Origin: Pseudomonas nitroreducens
GTDB lineage: Bacteria; Pseudomonadota; Gammaproteobacteria; Pseudomonadales; Pseudomonadaceae
NCBI RefSeq assembly: GCF_024170165.1
Contig: NZ_JALJXP010000002.1
Span: 372,001-436,000, forward strand
DNA: 64,000 nucleotides
Reading direction: 5' to 3'
In this document: positions 10,636-19,069 of the stretch, one piece after another
Layout of the letters: each line of letters begins with the position of its first letter
How positions within the stretch are numbered: position 1 is the first letter of the stretch
Translations under genes and position numbers: made by a program
The notes under the pieces: generated by a model
The model's database searches: none
What the model saw: the letters and a program-made list of their open reading frames with translations, nothing else
Told to the model about the DNA's origin: nothing

Positions 10636-10837
10636 AGCGTTCCCCAGAAGAGTTGTGGCGTGCCGACAGACTTTTCATTCAGACGCGACACGTCTCGAAT
10701 GCAAATTCCTACCAAGTCTTCAGCAAGATAGGACATATAGTATCCGGACATACCGGAACCTCATCTCTTTATTCCGAATTTTTAGCACGCCGGTTCTTGT
10801 CATTCTGCCGGCCCATACCCGCCTCACGATCAACCCG

Positions 10838-11275
10838 ATGCTCAGCCTCGCCCTCGCCGCCCATGCAGGTCTGTTCCTCTCCGCCTTTGGTGCTGCCACC
10901 CTGCTGCCACTGCAATCGGAAGCCGTGCTGGTCGGCCTGCTGCTGGGCGGCCAGTACCCGTTGTGGTCGCTGCTGCTGGCGGCGAGCCTGGGCAATGTTC
11001 TCGGCTCCCTGGTGAACTGGGTGCTGGGGCGTGGAATAGAGCGCTGGCACGGCAGCCGCTGGTTCCCGCTGAGCGATGCCGCCCTGGAAAAGGCCCAGCG
11101 CCACTACCGCCGCTTCGGCAGTTGGTCGCTGTTGCTGAGCTGGGCGCCGGTGATCGGCGACCCGCTGACGCTGATTGCCGGCGTCATGCGCGAGCCACTC
11201 TGGCGTTTCGTGCTGCTGGTGACGCTGGCCAAGGTCGGGCGCTATGCGGTGCTCGCCTGGCTGACGCTCGTCTGA
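10838..11275 (+). CDS. yqaA: YqaA-family small membrane protein (DedA/SNARE-associated type)
   Basis: This 145-residue, strongly hydrophobic protein starts at the ATG at 10838 (MLSLALAAHAGLFLSAFGAA). It matches the E. coli YqaA type in length and in features such as LLPLQSEAVLVGLLLGG, ASLGNVLGSLVNWVLGRG, a polar central stretch, then LSWAPVIGDPLTLIAGV. The family is related to DedA flippase-like membrane proteins, but YqaA itself has no well-defined function. The open frame continues upstream to 10574, but that part is not protein-like and overlaps wspA antisense. It is a single gene divergent from the wsp operon. Confidence 0.85.
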   Translation: MLSLALAAHAGLFLSAFGAATLLPLQSEAVLVGLLLGGQYPLWSLLLAASLGNVLGSLVNWVLGRGIERWHGSRWFPLSDAALEKAQRHYRRFGSWSLLLSWAPVIGDPLTLIAGVMREPLWRFVLLVTLAKVGRYAVLAWLTLV

Positions 11276-11431
11276 ATCATTCCCCTTCCAAAAGCGGACA
11301 GGCTTTTCGTCGGCTAGTCCTGTTTTGCCACTGCTGCAAAAAAATGGCGCCAAGTAATATCACCGAGCCATTACCGCACATGGCGGAGCCCAAGGGCTCC
11401 ATACACTGGATGAAGAAAAGGGAATTTCACG

Positions 11432-13054
11432 ATGTTCAGAAGCATGAGTATTGGCCGCCGCGCGTCCCTGGGTTTTGCCGTCATAGGCCTGCTCCTGGTG
11501 TTTCTCGGGTTGTTCTCGCTGTACAAGCTCTCGACCCTGCGCGCCGCTTCCGAAGAAATCGACAGCAACTGGCTGCTGAGCATCAACCACATGAACCAGC
11601 TGTCGGGCGATATCGCCCGGATCCGCCTGGAATCCATGCGCCTGCTGGTCAACCGCGACAACGCCGCCCGTGAGCACAGCCTGGGCCTGATCGCCGAAGC
11701 GCGGCAGGACAAGGACAAGGTGCTGGCCGACTACCGCCGACTGATCCTCAGCGCCGAAGAGCAGCAGGACACCGACGCCCTGCGCGAGACGCTGGACGGC
11801 TACCTCGGTTTCGTCGACCAGATGGTGGCAAGGATCCGCCAGAACGACGATGAGGGCGCGCTGCACATCCTCAACAACGACATCGCCCGGCAGGGCGCCG
11901 AGCTGAACAAACGCCTTACCGCACTGATCGACCTCAACCGCAATGGCGCCACCGCCGCGGCCGACCGCGCCGTGGAGCAGTTCCAGAGCGGCCGGCTGGT
12001 GATCGGCGCGGTCATGCTGATCAGCGTCGGCCTCACCCTGCTGCTGGCCTGGCAACTCACCCGCAGCATCGTCGCGCCGCTCAGCCAAGCGGTGCGCGTG
12101 GCACAGACCATCGCCAGCGGCGACCTCAGCCAGCGCTTCACCGTCGAGGGCCGCGACGAACCGGCGCAGTTGCTCCATGCCCTGGCGGACATGCAGAACA
12201 GCCTGCGCGAGACCCTCCGCGGCATCGGCAACTCGGCCAGTCAGCTGGCTTCGGCCGCCGAGGAAATGCACAACGTCATGGCACAAAGCAGCCGCGCGCT
12301 GCAGCAACAGAGCGACCAGATCGAGATGGCCGCCACCGCCGTCAACCAGATGACCAGCGCCGTGGAAGAAGTGGCCAGCAACGCCGCTTCCACCTCCGCC
12401 GCCTCCCGCGAGGCCATCGACGCGGCGCGCAGCGGCAGCGAGCGGGTGGACGAAACCTCCAACGCCATCGGCACCCTGGCCGGCGAAGTGGGCCAGGCCT
12501 CGCAACAGGCCGAGGTCCTGGCCAACCAGGCACAGGACATCGGCAAGGTGCTGGAGGTGATCCGCAGCGTGGCCGAGCAGACCAACCTGCTGGCGCTCAA
12601 TGCCGCCATCGAAGCCGCCCGCGCCGGCGAGGCCGGCCGCGGCTTCGCGGTGGTCGCCGACGAGGTACGTTCGCTGGCCCAGCGCACCCAGAGCTCGACC
12701 CGCGAGATCGAGGAGCTGGTTTCGGCGATCCAGAACGGTAGCGACCGCACGGTCGCCGCCCTGCTCAGCAGCACCTCCCACGCCGAACGCACTGTCAGCC
12801 GTACCGGCGAGGCCGGTGCTTCGCTGCAGGTGATCCTCGAGCGCATGTCGCTGATCAACGAGCGCAACCTGGTGATTGCCAGCGCTACCGAGGAACAGGC
12901 CCAGGTCGCCCGTGAAGTGGACCGCAACCTGCTGACCATCCGCGACCTGGCCACCCAGACCTCGGCCGGCGCGACCCAGACCAGCTCGGCGAGCCAGGAG
13001 CTGTCGCGCCTGGCCGTGGGCCTGAACGGCATGGTGGCGCGCTTCGTGGTCTGA
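11432..13054 (+). CDS. Methyl-accepting chemotaxis protein, four-helix-bundle sensor
   Basis: This is an inner-membrane chemoreceptor of 540 residues. A membrane helix at about 10-30 ([19 protein letters not shown]) is followed by a helical periplasmic domain of about 150 residues, a second membrane helix near 190-210, a HAMP domain and a full cytoplasmic signalling hairpin with [20 protein letters not shown] at its tip. The ligand is not evident; the sensor is of the 4HB type rather than Cache. It stands alone, preceded by a 156-base gap and followed by a strong hairpin at 13071-13102. The weak SD-like GGGAATTT precedes the start. Confidence 0.93.
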   Translation: MFRSMSIGRRASLGFAVIGLLLVFLGLFSLYKLSTLRAASEEIDSNWLLSINHMNQLSGDIARIRLESMRLLVNRDNAAREHSLGLIAEARQDKDKVLADYRRLILSAEEQQDTDALRETLDGYLGFVDQMVARIRQNDDEGALHILNNDIARQGAELNKRLTALIDLNRNGATAAADRAVEQFQSGRLVIGAVMLISVGLTLLLAWQLTRSIVAPLSQAVRVAQTIASGDLSQRFTVEGRDEPAQLLHALADMQNSLRETLRGIGNSASQLASAAEEMHNVMAQSSRALQQQSDQIEMAATAVNQMTSAVEEVASNAASTSAASREAIDAARSGSERVDETSNAIGTLAGEVGQASQQAEVLANQAQDIGKVLEVIRSVAEQTNLLALNAAIEAARAGEAGRGFAVVADEVRSLAQRTQSSTREIEELVSAIQNGSDRTVAALLSSTSHAERTVSRTGEAGASLQVILERMSLINERNLVIASATEEQAQVAREVDRNLLTIRDLATQTSAGATQTSSASQELSRLAVGLNGMVARFVV

Positions 13055-13070
13055 CGTTCTCCTGCCCTAC

Positions 13071-13102
13071 TCCCGTTTCGCCAACTGCTTGGCGAAACGG
13101 GA
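13071..13102 (+). terminator. Hairpin after chemoreceptor gene
   Basis: A perfect 12-base inverted repeat (TCCCGTTTCGCC and GGCGAAACGGGA) encloses an 8-base loop, 17 bases after the receptor stop codon. No uridine tract follows directly, so it may be a weak terminator or an mRNA 3'-end stabiliser. Confidence 0.6.
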
Positions 13103-13172
13103 AGGTTGGACGGGGAATTTTTCCGGCCTTTTCCTATCCAATGGCCATCATGGAACGCCACAGGGTGGATAG

Positions 13173-13562
13173 ATGAACGTATTGAAATTGTCGGCCGTGC
13201 TGGCCGCCGCCGCGCTGCTGAGCGCCTGCGGGGGCAACCAGGCCAAGGTCTGCGGTTCGGACGATGTGAAGAATCAGCTGGTGAAGATCTTCCTGTCCGG
13301 CGCGCTTTCCGCCCAGTCCGACGCCCTGAGCAAGGCCGAGCTGAAGGACGTGGCGATCATCGACAAGGACCCGGACAGCGGCGTGCTGGAATGCGTCGGC
13401 ACCCTGACCGTGCCGGTAGTCGGCCAGGTCGCCTCGGGCACCCTGAAATACCAGATTGCCCCGGCGGCCAAGTCCGACCACGACTACCTGCTGCTGCTCG
13501 CCGACGGCCCGCTGGCGAATGCCTTCGCCAAGCGCATCGAGGGGATGGTCCCGCAGCAGTGA
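13173..13562 (+). CDS. Small putative lipoprotein
   Basis: This 129-residue protein has a clear lipoprotein signal (MNVLKLSAVLAAAALLSACG, lipobox LSAC), predicting lipid attachment at the Cys near residue 19. The mature part has two further cysteines (KVCGSDD, LECVGT), possibly a disulfide, and a beta-rich section (VGQVASGTLKYQIAPAAK). I do not recognise a family with a known function. It stands alone between two hairpins and is followed by a good terminator at 13582-13610. Localisation is well supported; function is unknown. Confidence 0.85.
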   Translation: MNVLKLSAVLAAAALLSACGGNQAKVCGSDDVKNQLVKIFLSGALSAQSDALSKAELKDVAIIDKDPDSGVLECVGTLTVPVVGQVASGTLKYQIAPAAKSDHDYLLLLADGPLANAFAKRIEGMVPQQ

Positions 13563-13581
13563 GGGTTATCCACAGGCAATG

Positions 13582-13610
13582 AAAAACCGGCCCATGAGGC
13601 CGGTTTTTTA
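13582..13610 (+). terminator. Rho-independent terminator after lipoprotein gene
   Basis: The sequence forms an AAAAACCGGCC / GGCCGGTTTTT hairpin with a short loop, beginning 20 bases after the stop codon. Adenines on one side and uridines on the other make it look bidirectional. Confidence 0.85.
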
Positions 13611-13689
13611 TTGGGCAAGCACAGAGCCAACCTGTAGGAACGGGCCATGCCTGCGATCCGCCGGCTGGGCCGGCGCCTGCCCCTGCTCC

Positions 13690-13935
13690 GGTGCTCAAGA
13701 TTTGTTGCTTCGGCCCGTGTGTTCCAGCGCCGCATTGGCGTACGCGCGGACTCTGAGGTTTCGCCCCCTCGGGCGACCTCCTTTGGCAAACGACGGATGG
13801 CCGCCCCACCCAAAGGAGGCAAAGGTCTCGCCCCTACATCCGGCTTTTCGCTTCGCGAAAAGTACCCTCGGTTCCTGAAAGGGGCACTTCGGCGCGTGCG
13901 GATAGTTCGCTGGAAGACTTCAAAAGAAAGGGCAA
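13690..13935 (-). repeat. Structured dispersed repeat, inverted and shortened copy
   Basis: Read on the minus strand this matches both ends of the repeats at 14027-14325 and 26493-26785: the CTTCCAGCGAAC...CCGCACGCGCCGAA start and the GGTCGCCCGAGGGGGCGAAA end. The central palindromic section is replaced by a shorter stretch. It keeps the last hairpin in a third version (CCTCCTTTGG and CCAAAGGAGG). It faces the full copy at 14027-14325, making a large inverted arrangement. Confidence 0.75.
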
Positions 13936-14026
13936 GAGCCAAGAGCTGTTCGCGAGCAAGCTCGCTCCTACGAAGAGCCGGACACCCGCTCCAGCTCCAG
14001 CTCTGGCTCTGGCTCTGGCTCTTAAG

Positions 14027-14325
14027 ACTTCCAGAGAAATACCAGCGCACTCCGACTGCCCCGTTCAGGAGGCCTCGTTGAAGCGGAGTTTCAGGGGTTG
14101 AGCGACATGGATGCCGCGAGAGCTGCGATGGGCCAAGGATGGCCCTTCGCAGCGTGCCCCTGAAACTTCGCTTCAACGAGGGAATTTTTCGCCTAAGCGA
14201 AAAACCGGATGTTCGGGGCAAGCCTTTTGGTTACTTTTCGGCGTTTGGAAAAGTAACTCGCCCGAGGGGGCGAAACCAGGAATCTGAGCGCACGCCGAAG
14301 CGGCGCAGAAATCTCCAAGCCAACG
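14027..14325 (+). repeat. Structured dispersed repeat, full copy
   Basis: About 300 bases match the copy at 26493-26785 closely, including GTTCAGGAGGCCTCGTTGAA, GAGCGACATGGATG, GAGGGAATTTTTCGCCTAAG and CGCCCGAGGGGGCGAAACCA. Three hairpins can be drawn: TTGAAGCGGAGTTTCAGGGG with CCCCTGAAACTTCGCTTCAA, an inner GCTGCGATGGGCC with GGCCCTTCGCAGC, and GTTACTTTTC with GAAAAGTAAC. Arm sequences differ between copies but stay complementary. Confidence 0.85.
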
Positions 14326-14430
14326 CAGCAATACAGGACCAACATCGGAACGAAGGAAGGCGCCGGCCCTGCCGACGGATCGCGGGCATGGCCCGCTCCT
14401 ACATTATTAGCCCGATCGCAGACGACGGGC

Positions 14431-14715
14431 TCAGAACCCTTCCAGATCGATCAGCTCGCCCTCGAAGCGAATCGACCCACCCTCCGCATTCGCCTCACCG
14501 CCCTGGATCTCGCCGTAATAAGAGAGCCCATTCTCCAGCGTCACACAGACGTGGGTCGGCTCTTCCGGCGCATCCAGCTGCCCCTTGAAGCTCACCTCGA
14601 TCACACCCTCCTGAGGCGCGCTGAGGGTCACCGTCACGCGGGCGTTGTCCACCGCTTCGGCCTCGCGGCCCCAGTGCTCGGCGCTGACGGTCACGGTGGC
14701 GATTTCCTGTTTCAT
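14431..14715 (-). CDS. Conserved-looking small hypothetical protein
   Basis: This encodes 94 residues, acidic and probably beta-rich, with alternating short strands such as ARVTVTLSA, GVIEVSFKGQL and THVCVTLENGLSYYGEIQ. There is no signal peptide or membrane segment, so it should be cytoplasmic. I do not recognise the family. It is a single gene divergent from the catabolic operon starting at 14982, and a REP element lies just after its stop. Codon use and composition match neighbouring genes and the start has a reasonable purine-rich stretch upstream. Confidence 0.75.
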   Translation of the reverse strand: MKQEIATVTVSAEHWGREAEAVDNARVTVTLSAPQEGVIEVSFKGQLDAPEEPTHVCVTLENGLSYYGEIQGGEANAEGGSIRFEGELIDLEGF

Positions 14716-14915
14716 GCTCGAAGACTCTCCAACAAGGCTCCGGCGCCAAGCGCGCCGGCTGATGGCACCAAGGATACCGCGCCGCCGAAGCCACCGAAAC
14801 GGCGGTTTTGCCTCGCGACCGCTGGTCGCCTGAGCTCCCCACTACCCCGCGCACCACCCGCCATTGCTGGCTCCGGGCACTGCATCCCCACGGCAAATAC
14901 GCCTTGCGCAAACTG

Positions 14916-14935
14916 TATTATGGTATACCATGATA
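14916..14935. promoter_or_regulatory. Palindromic operator, site 1
   Basis: TATTATGGTATACCATGATA contains a perfect ATGGTATACCAT palindrome and is one of six such sites in the window. It ends 46 bases before the start of the DUF1185 gene, the same distance as site 5 from its flavin reductase gene. The shape (TGGT-AT-ACCA) fits operators of GntR regulators of the FadR/FCD group, and such a regulator is encoded at 19070. Confidence 0.8.
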
Positions 14936-14981
14936 CCGAATCCCTTCCCCAACCCAGCCGAAGTCACAACTGGAGCGACCC

Positions 14982-15572
14982 ATGAGTTTCGAGATTCGCA
15001 AGATCGTCACCTACAGCGAGCAGACCTTCATCGAAGCCGGCAAGGCCACCGACACCCCGGTGACCATGGTCGGCCTGGCCGTGGTGATCAAGAACCCGTG
15101 GGCCGGTCGCGGCTTCGTCGAAGACTTGAAGCCCGAGATCAAGGCCAACTGCTCCGAGCTGGGCGCGCTGATGGTCGAGCGCCTGACCGCCGCCATCGGT
15201 GGCGCTGACAAGATCCAGGCCTACGGCAAGGCTGCCGTGGTCGGCGCTGACGGCGAGATCGAGCACGCCTCCGCCGTCATCCACACCCTGCGTTTCGGCA
15301 ACCACTACCGCCAGGCGGTGGATGCCAAGAGCTACCTGAGCTTCACCAACAAGCGTGGCGGCCCGGGCACTTCGATCCAGATTCCGATGATGCACAAGGA
15401 CGACGAAGGCCTGCGTTCGCACTACATCACCCTGGAAATGCAGATCGAAGATTCGCCGCGCGCCGACGAGATCGTCGTGGTTCTGGGCGCCGCCGACGGT
15501 GGCCGTCTGCACCCGCGCATCGGCAACCGTTACATCGACCTGGAAGAGCTGGCCGCCGAACAGGCGCAGTGA
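14982..15572 (+). CDS. Amino acid synthesis (DUF1185, AA_synth) family protein
   Basis: This 196-residue cytoplasmic protein matches the DUF1185/AA_synth family (MSFEIRKIVTYSEQTFIEAG, then GLAVVIKNPWAGRGFVEDL, GKAAVVGADGEIEHASAVIH, SYLSFTNKRGGPGTSIQIPM). Despite its name the family has no proven reaction. Homologues tend, as I recall, to occur near amidases and catabolic oxidases. It is the first gene of an operon running 14982-18410 with the hydrolase, aldehyde dehydrogenase and flavin reductase, behind operator site 1. The position of the many conserved charged and His residues suggests an enzyme, but the substrate cannot be read from sequence. Confidence 0.85.
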   Translation: MSFEIRKIVTYSEQTFIEAGKATDTPVTMVGLAVVIKNPWAGRGFVEDLKPEIKANCSELGALMVERLTAAIGGADKIQAYGKAAVVGADGEIEHASAVIHTLRFGNHYRQAVDAKSYLSFTNKRGGPGTSIQIPMMHKDDEGLRSHYITLEMQIEDSPRADEIVVVLGAADGGRLHPRIGNRYIDLEELAAEQAQ

Positions 15573-15595
15573 TCCACACCGTGCAGGAGCGCTCC

Positions 15596-16429
15596 ATGAT
15601 TCGGCTCACCGCTGAACGCACACCGGCCGGCACCAGTTACCTGGCGACCGGCCAGGGCCGCCCCGTGGTACTGATCCACGGCGTCGGCCTGAACAAGGAA
15701 ATGTGGGGCGGCCAGATCGTCGGTCTGGCCCCGCATTTCCAGGTCATCGCCTATGACATGCTTGGCCATGGCGCGAGTCAGCTGCCGCAGCCGGACTGTG
15801 GGCTGGTCGGTTATGCCGACCAGTTGCGCGAGCTGCTCGACCACCTGGGCGTGACCAGTGCCATGGTCATCGGCTTCTCCATGGGTGGTCTGGTGGCGCG
15901 GGCCTTCGCCCTGCACCATCCCGAGCGCCTGGACGGCCTTGTGGTGTTGAACAGCGTGTTCAACCGCAGCGCCGAACAGCGCGCCGGCGTGATCGAGCGG
16001 ACCCGCCAGGCCGCCGAGCACGGCCCGGACGCCAACGCCGAGGCCGCCCTGTCGCGCTGGTTCAGCCGCGAATACCAGGCTGCCAACCCGGCGCAGATCG
16101 CCGCGATTCGCCAGACCCTTGCCAGCAACGATCCGCAGGGCTATCTGACTACTTACACACTGTTCGCCACGCAGGACATGTACCGCGTGGACGACCTGGG
16201 CAGCATCAAGGTGCCGACCCTGGTCGCCACCGGTGAGCTGGACCCGGGCTCGACGCCGAAGATGGCCACCGAGCTGGCCGAGCGCATTCCGGGCGCCAAG
16301 GCAACGGTGCTCGAAGAACAGCGCCACATGATGCCGGTGGAGTCGCCGCGACTGGTCAACCAGATGCTGCTCGACTTCCTGCAACAGGCACAGGTTTCCA
16401 AGAATCACGTTCAGGGAAATGTCGCATGA
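15596..16429 (+). CDS. Alpha/beta hydrolase, RutD/enol-lactonase-like
   Basis: A 277-residue alpha/beta hydrolase of the group containing RutD and 3-oxoadipate enol-lactonase. It shows the oxyanion-hole motif VVLIHGVGLNKEMW, the nucleophile elbow GFSMGG (Ser) and a late catalytic His in EEQRHMMPVESP; the acid is probably in ATGELDPGSTP. It may cleave an amide, carbamate or lactone intermediate produced by the island's monooxygenase, but this is inference. The ATG at 15596 is preferred to one at 15569 because CAGGAG lies at the right distance. It begins 23 bases after the DUF1185 gene, and its stop overlaps the next start as ATGA. Confidence 0.88.
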   Translation: MIRLTAERTPAGTSYLATGQGRPVVLIHGVGLNKEMWGGQIVGLAPHFQVIAYDMLGHGASQLPQPDCGLVGYADQLRELLDHLGVTSAMVIGFSMGGLVARAFALHHPERLDGLVVLNSVFNRSAEQRAGVIERTRQAAEHGPDANAEAALSRWFSREYQAANPAQIAAIRQTLASNDPQGYLTTYTLFATQDMYRVDDLGSIKVPTLVATGELDPGSTPKMATELAERIPGAKATVLEEQRHMMPVESPRLVNQMLLDFLQQAQVSKNHVQGNVA

Positions 16430-17907
16430 CCCTCGCACGCTTCCAGATGTTCATCGATGGCCAGTGGGTCGACGCCGTCTCCGGCAAGACCTTCGAGAGC
16501 CTCGACCCGGCCCGCGCACAAGCCTGGGCCGAACTGCCCGATGCCGATGAAGCCGACGTCGAGCGCGCCGTGCAGGCCGCCCAGCGTGCCTTCAACGACC
16601 CGGCCTGGCGTGGCCTCACCGCCACCGCCCGCGGCAAGCTGCTGCGCCGCCTGGGCGACCTGATCGCTGAGAACAAGGAACACCTGGCGCAGCTGGAAAG
16701 CCGCGACAACGGCAAGCTGATCCGCGAGACCCGCGGCCAGGTCGGCTACCTGCCGGAGTTCTTCCACTACACCGCGGGCCTGGCGGACAAGCTCGAAGGC
16801 GGCACCCTGCCGCTGGATAAGCCCGACCTGTTCGCCTACACCGTGCACGAGCCGCTGGGCGTGGTCGCCGGGATCATCCCGTGGAACAGCCCGCTGTACC
16901 TGACCGCGATCAAGCTGGCCCCGGCCCTGGCCGCCGGCAACACCATCGTGCTCAAGCCCTCGGAACACGCCTCGGCGACCATCCTCGAACTGGCCCGCCT
17001 GGCCACCGAGGCCGGCATCCCGGCTGGTGTGGTCAACGTGGTCACCGGCTTCGGCCCGAGCACCGGCGCGGCACTGACCCGCCACCCACTGGTGCGCAAG
17101 ATCGCCTTCACCGGCGGCGCCGCCACCGCACGCCACGTGGTGCGCAGTAGTGCGGAGAACTTCGCCAAGCTGTCGCTGGAGCTGGGCGGCAAGTCGCCCA
17201 ACATCATCTTCGCCGACGCTGACCTGGACAGCGCCATCAACGGCGCCGTGGCCGGCATCTACGCCGCCTCCGGGCAGAGCTGCGTCGCCGGTTCGCGCCT
17301 GCTGGTGCAGGACGAGATCTACGACGAGTTCGTCGCCCGCCTGGTGGAGCGCGCCCAGCGCATCCGCATCGGCAACCCGCAGGACGAGCAGAGCGAGATG
17401 GGCCCCATGGCCACCGCGCAGCAGCTCGCCGTGGTCGAAGGCCTGGTCGCCGACGCCCTCGCCGAAGGCGCCCGCCTGCGCCTGGGCGGCAAGCGTCCGT
17501 CGATCGACTCCGAGGGCTGGTTCTACGAGCCGACCCTGTTCGAGTGCGACAGCCACTCGATGAAGATCATGCAGGAAGAAGTCTTCGGCCCGGTCGCCTC
17601 GGTCATTCGCTTCAAGGACGAGGCCGAAGCCCTGGCCATGGCCAACGACTCCCAGTTCGGCCTCGCCGCCGGCATCTGGACCCGCGACCTGGGCCGCGCC
17701 CACCGCATGGCCCGCGGCGTTCGCAGCGGGATCATCTGGGTCAATACCTACCGCGCGGTGTCCGCCATGGCGCCCATCGGCGGCTTCCACAACAGCGGCT
17801 ACGGCCGCGAGAGCGGCATCGATTCGGTGCTGGCCTACACCGAGCTGAAGACGGTGTGGATCAACCTCTCGCAGGCGCCCATGCCCGATCCCTTCGTGAT
17901 GCGCTAA
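16426..17907 (+). CDS. NAD(P)-dependent aldehyde dehydrogenase
   Basis: This 493-residue enzyme oxidises an aldehyde to the acid. It has the full family signature: cofactor-site stretches GVVAGIIPWNSPL and NTIVLKPSEH, general-base Glu in LELGGKSPN, and nucleophile Cys in GQSCVAGSRL. EEVFGPVASVI and the C-terminal NTYRAVSAMAPIGGFHNSG complete the fold. It is a general, betaine- or semialdehyde-type member, so the substrate is open. In this operon it would handle an aldehyde released by ring or chain cleavage. It is translationally coupled to the hydrolase (ATGA) and followed 14 bases later by the flavin reductase. Confidence 0.93.
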   Translation: MTLARFQMFIDGQWVDAVSGKTFESLDPARAQAWAELPDADEADVERAVQAAQRAFNDPAWRGLTATARGKLLRRLGDLIAENKEHLAQLESRDNGKLIRETRGQVGYLPEFFHYTAGLADKLEGGTLPLDKPDLFAYTVHEPLGVVAGIIPWNSPLYLTAIKLAPALAAGNTIVLKPSEHASATILELARLATEAGIPAGVVNVVTGFGPSTGAALTRHPLVRKIAFTGGAATARHVVRSSAENFAKLSLELGGKSPNIIFADADLDSAINGAVAGIYAASGQSCVAGSRLLVQDEIYDEFVARLVERAQRIRIGNPQDEQSEMGPMATAQQLAVVEGLVADALAEGARLRLGGKRPSIDSEGWFYEPTLFECDSHSMKIMQEEVFGPVASVIRFKDEAEALAMANDSQFGLAAGIWTRDLGRAHRMARGVRSGIIWVNTYRAVSAMAPIGGFHNSGYGRESGIDSVLAYTELKTVWINLSQAPMPDPFVMR

Positions 17908-17921
17908 AGAGGAGCGACGAG

Positions 17922-18410
17922 ATGATCGAACCTGGCATCTACAAAGAAGTGATGGGCTCCTTCCCGTCCGGCGTCACCGTGGTCACCACCCTGGATGCCG
18001 ACGGCAAGATCGTCGGCATCACCGCCAGCGCGTTCAGCGCGCTGTCCATCGACCCGGCGCTGGTGCTGTTCTGCCCCAACTACGAATCGGACACCTACCC
18101 GGTTCTGCGTGACAGCAAGCAGTTCGCCATCCACCTGCTGTGTTCCGACCAGCAGGCCGAGGCCTACGCCTTTGCCAAGAAGGGCCAGGACAAGGCCAAG
18201 GGCATCGAGTGGCGCCTGAGCGAGCTGGGCAACCCGCTGCTGACCAAGGCCACGGCGATCATCGAGTGCGAGCTGTGGCGCGAATACGACGGCGGTGACC
18301 ACGCGATCATCGTCGGCGCGGTGAAGAACCTGATCCTGCCCGATCAGGAAGTCACCCCGATGGTCTATCACCGCGGCAAGCTCGGCGCGCTGCCGGAGAT
18401 AGCCAGCTGA
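17922..18410 (+). CDS. Flavin reductase (HpaC/RutF-like), copy 1
   Basis: A 162-residue FMN/FAD:NAD(P)H oxidoreductase of the small flavin-reductase domain family. It supplies reduced flavin to a partner monooxygenase. MGSFPSGVTVVTT opens the flavin-binding split barrel, followed by GITASAFSALSIDPALVLFC and the C-terminal DHAIIVGAVKNL. It starts with GAGG-type SD spacing (AGAGGAGCGACGAG) and follows the aldehyde dehydrogenase in the same operon, ending at a terminator. A paralogue, about three quarters identical by eye, is encoded at 28621. The likely partner is the luciferase-like monooxygenase at 31689, as no other flavin monooxygenase is present in the island. Confidence 0.92.
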   Translation: MIEPGIYKEVMGSFPSGVTVVTTLDADGKIVGITASAFSALSIDPALVLFCPNYESDTYPVLRDSKQFAIHLLCSDQQAEAYAFAKKGQDKAKGIEWRLSELGNPLLTKATAIIECELWREYDGGDHAIIVGAVKNLILPDQEVTPMVYHRGKLGALPEIAS

Positions 18411-18418
18411 CGCTTTCC

Positions 18419-18457
18419 AAGGCCGCTCGCCATCACCCTCGGCAGCGGCCTTTTTTA
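18419..18457 (+). terminator. Rho-independent terminator after first catabolic operon
   Basis: AAGGCCGCT and AGCGGCCTT form a stem around a GC-rich loop and are followed by six T, starting 8 bases after the flavin reductase stop. Confidence 0.88.
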
Positions 18458-18483
18458 TTTGTACGCATGCACGACTGTCTTTT

Positions 18484-18585
18484 GTAGGAGCGAGCTTGCT
18501 CGCGAACAGATTACCCGGCGACTCCGAAGCTGGGCGGGTTCGCGAGCAATAACGATGGCGTCCCCCTCGCCCCTACAGGAACAGA
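18484..18585. repeat. REP pair
   Basis: TGTAGGAGCGAGCTTGCTCG and a degenerate opposite-facing mate (GGGTTCGCGAGCAATAACGA to CGCCCCTACA) flank a short spacer, giving the usual paired REP arrangement between two genes of the island. Confidence 0.8.
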
Positions 18586-18597
18586 AAGGAGCTACCG

Positions 18598-18987
18598 ATG
18601 AGCAACGAGAAATACGAGAAAGGCCTGGCGATCCGCACTCAGGTGCTGGGCGAGGCCTACGTGAACAAGTCGATCCAGAACGCCGACGACTTCACCCGCC
18701 CGCTCCAGGAGCTGGTCACCGAGTACTGCTGGGGCCATGTCTGGGGCCGGGACGGCTTATCGCTCAAGGAACGCAGCATGATAAACTTGGCGATGATTTC
18801 GGCACTCAACCGCCCCCACGAACTCAAGCTGCACGTGCGCGGCGCTCTGCGTAACGGCTTATCCCGCGAGCAGATCCGCGAGATCCTCCTGCAGGTCGGC
18901 ATCTATTGCGGGGTTCCCGCGGCGGTGGACAGTTTCCGCCTCGCCCGCGAAGCCTTCGCCGAGGCCGACGCCGAGGAACGTGGTTGA
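18598..18987 (+). CDS. Carboxymuconolactone decarboxylase family protein
   Basis: This 129-residue protein is of the CMD/AhpD-like family, near the PcaC type in length. Features are QELVTEYCWGHVWGRDGLSL, LKERSMINLAMISALNRPHE and the family's EQIREILLQVGIYCGVPAAV. PcaC decarboxylates 4-carboxymuconolactone, but many relatives have other or unknown reactions, and no other protocatechuate genes are visible here. The SD AGAAAGGAGC lies just upstream. A REP pair and a terminator separate it from the preceding operon, so it may have its own promoter. Its place between the flavin reductase and the regulator suggests the same pathway. Confidence 0.87.
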   Translation: MSNEKYEKGLAIRTQVLGEAYVNKSIQNADDFTRPLQELVTEYCWGHVWGRDGLSLKERSMINLAMISALNRPHELKLHVRGALRNGLSREQIREILLQVGIYCGVPAAVDSFRLAREAFAEADAEERG

Positions 18988-19003
18988 TTGCTGGCCCGAC
19001 TTG

Positions 19004-19033
19004 ACGATGGGGTACCCCAGGGTGCTCCATCGT
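19004..19033 (+). terminator. Hairpin between CMD-family gene and GntR regulator
   Basis: CGATGGGGTAC pairs with GTGCTCCATCG (two G-T wobbles) over a short loop and is followed by TTCTTCCT. It is a plausible weak terminator starting 17 bases after the decarboxylase-family gene. Confidence 0.5.
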
Positions 19034-19069
19034 TCTTCCTATGGACAGCCTGAACACAGAGCGGACCCC

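Larger units (their letters stand above)
13563..14430. other. Gene-free, repeat-filled interval
   Basis: Nearly 870 bases hold no convincing gene. In order there are a terminator, a REP palindrome (about 13632-13680), an inverted, shortened copy of a structured repeat (about 13690-13935), a second-type REP (13949-13971), a short CTCTGG/CTCCAG simple repeat (about 13985-14022), a full copy of the structured repeat (about 14027-14325) and another REP (14365-14404). Open frames through it (for example 14139-14588) read through repeats and recur at the second repeat locus, so I treat them as non-coding. Confidence 0.8.

Noticed and set aside
13647-14588. Short plus-strand frames that look like conserved hypothetical proteins
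   Set aside because: They translate REP and structured repeats; a related translation appears at 26607-26804 with arm changes that preserve pairing rather than protein.
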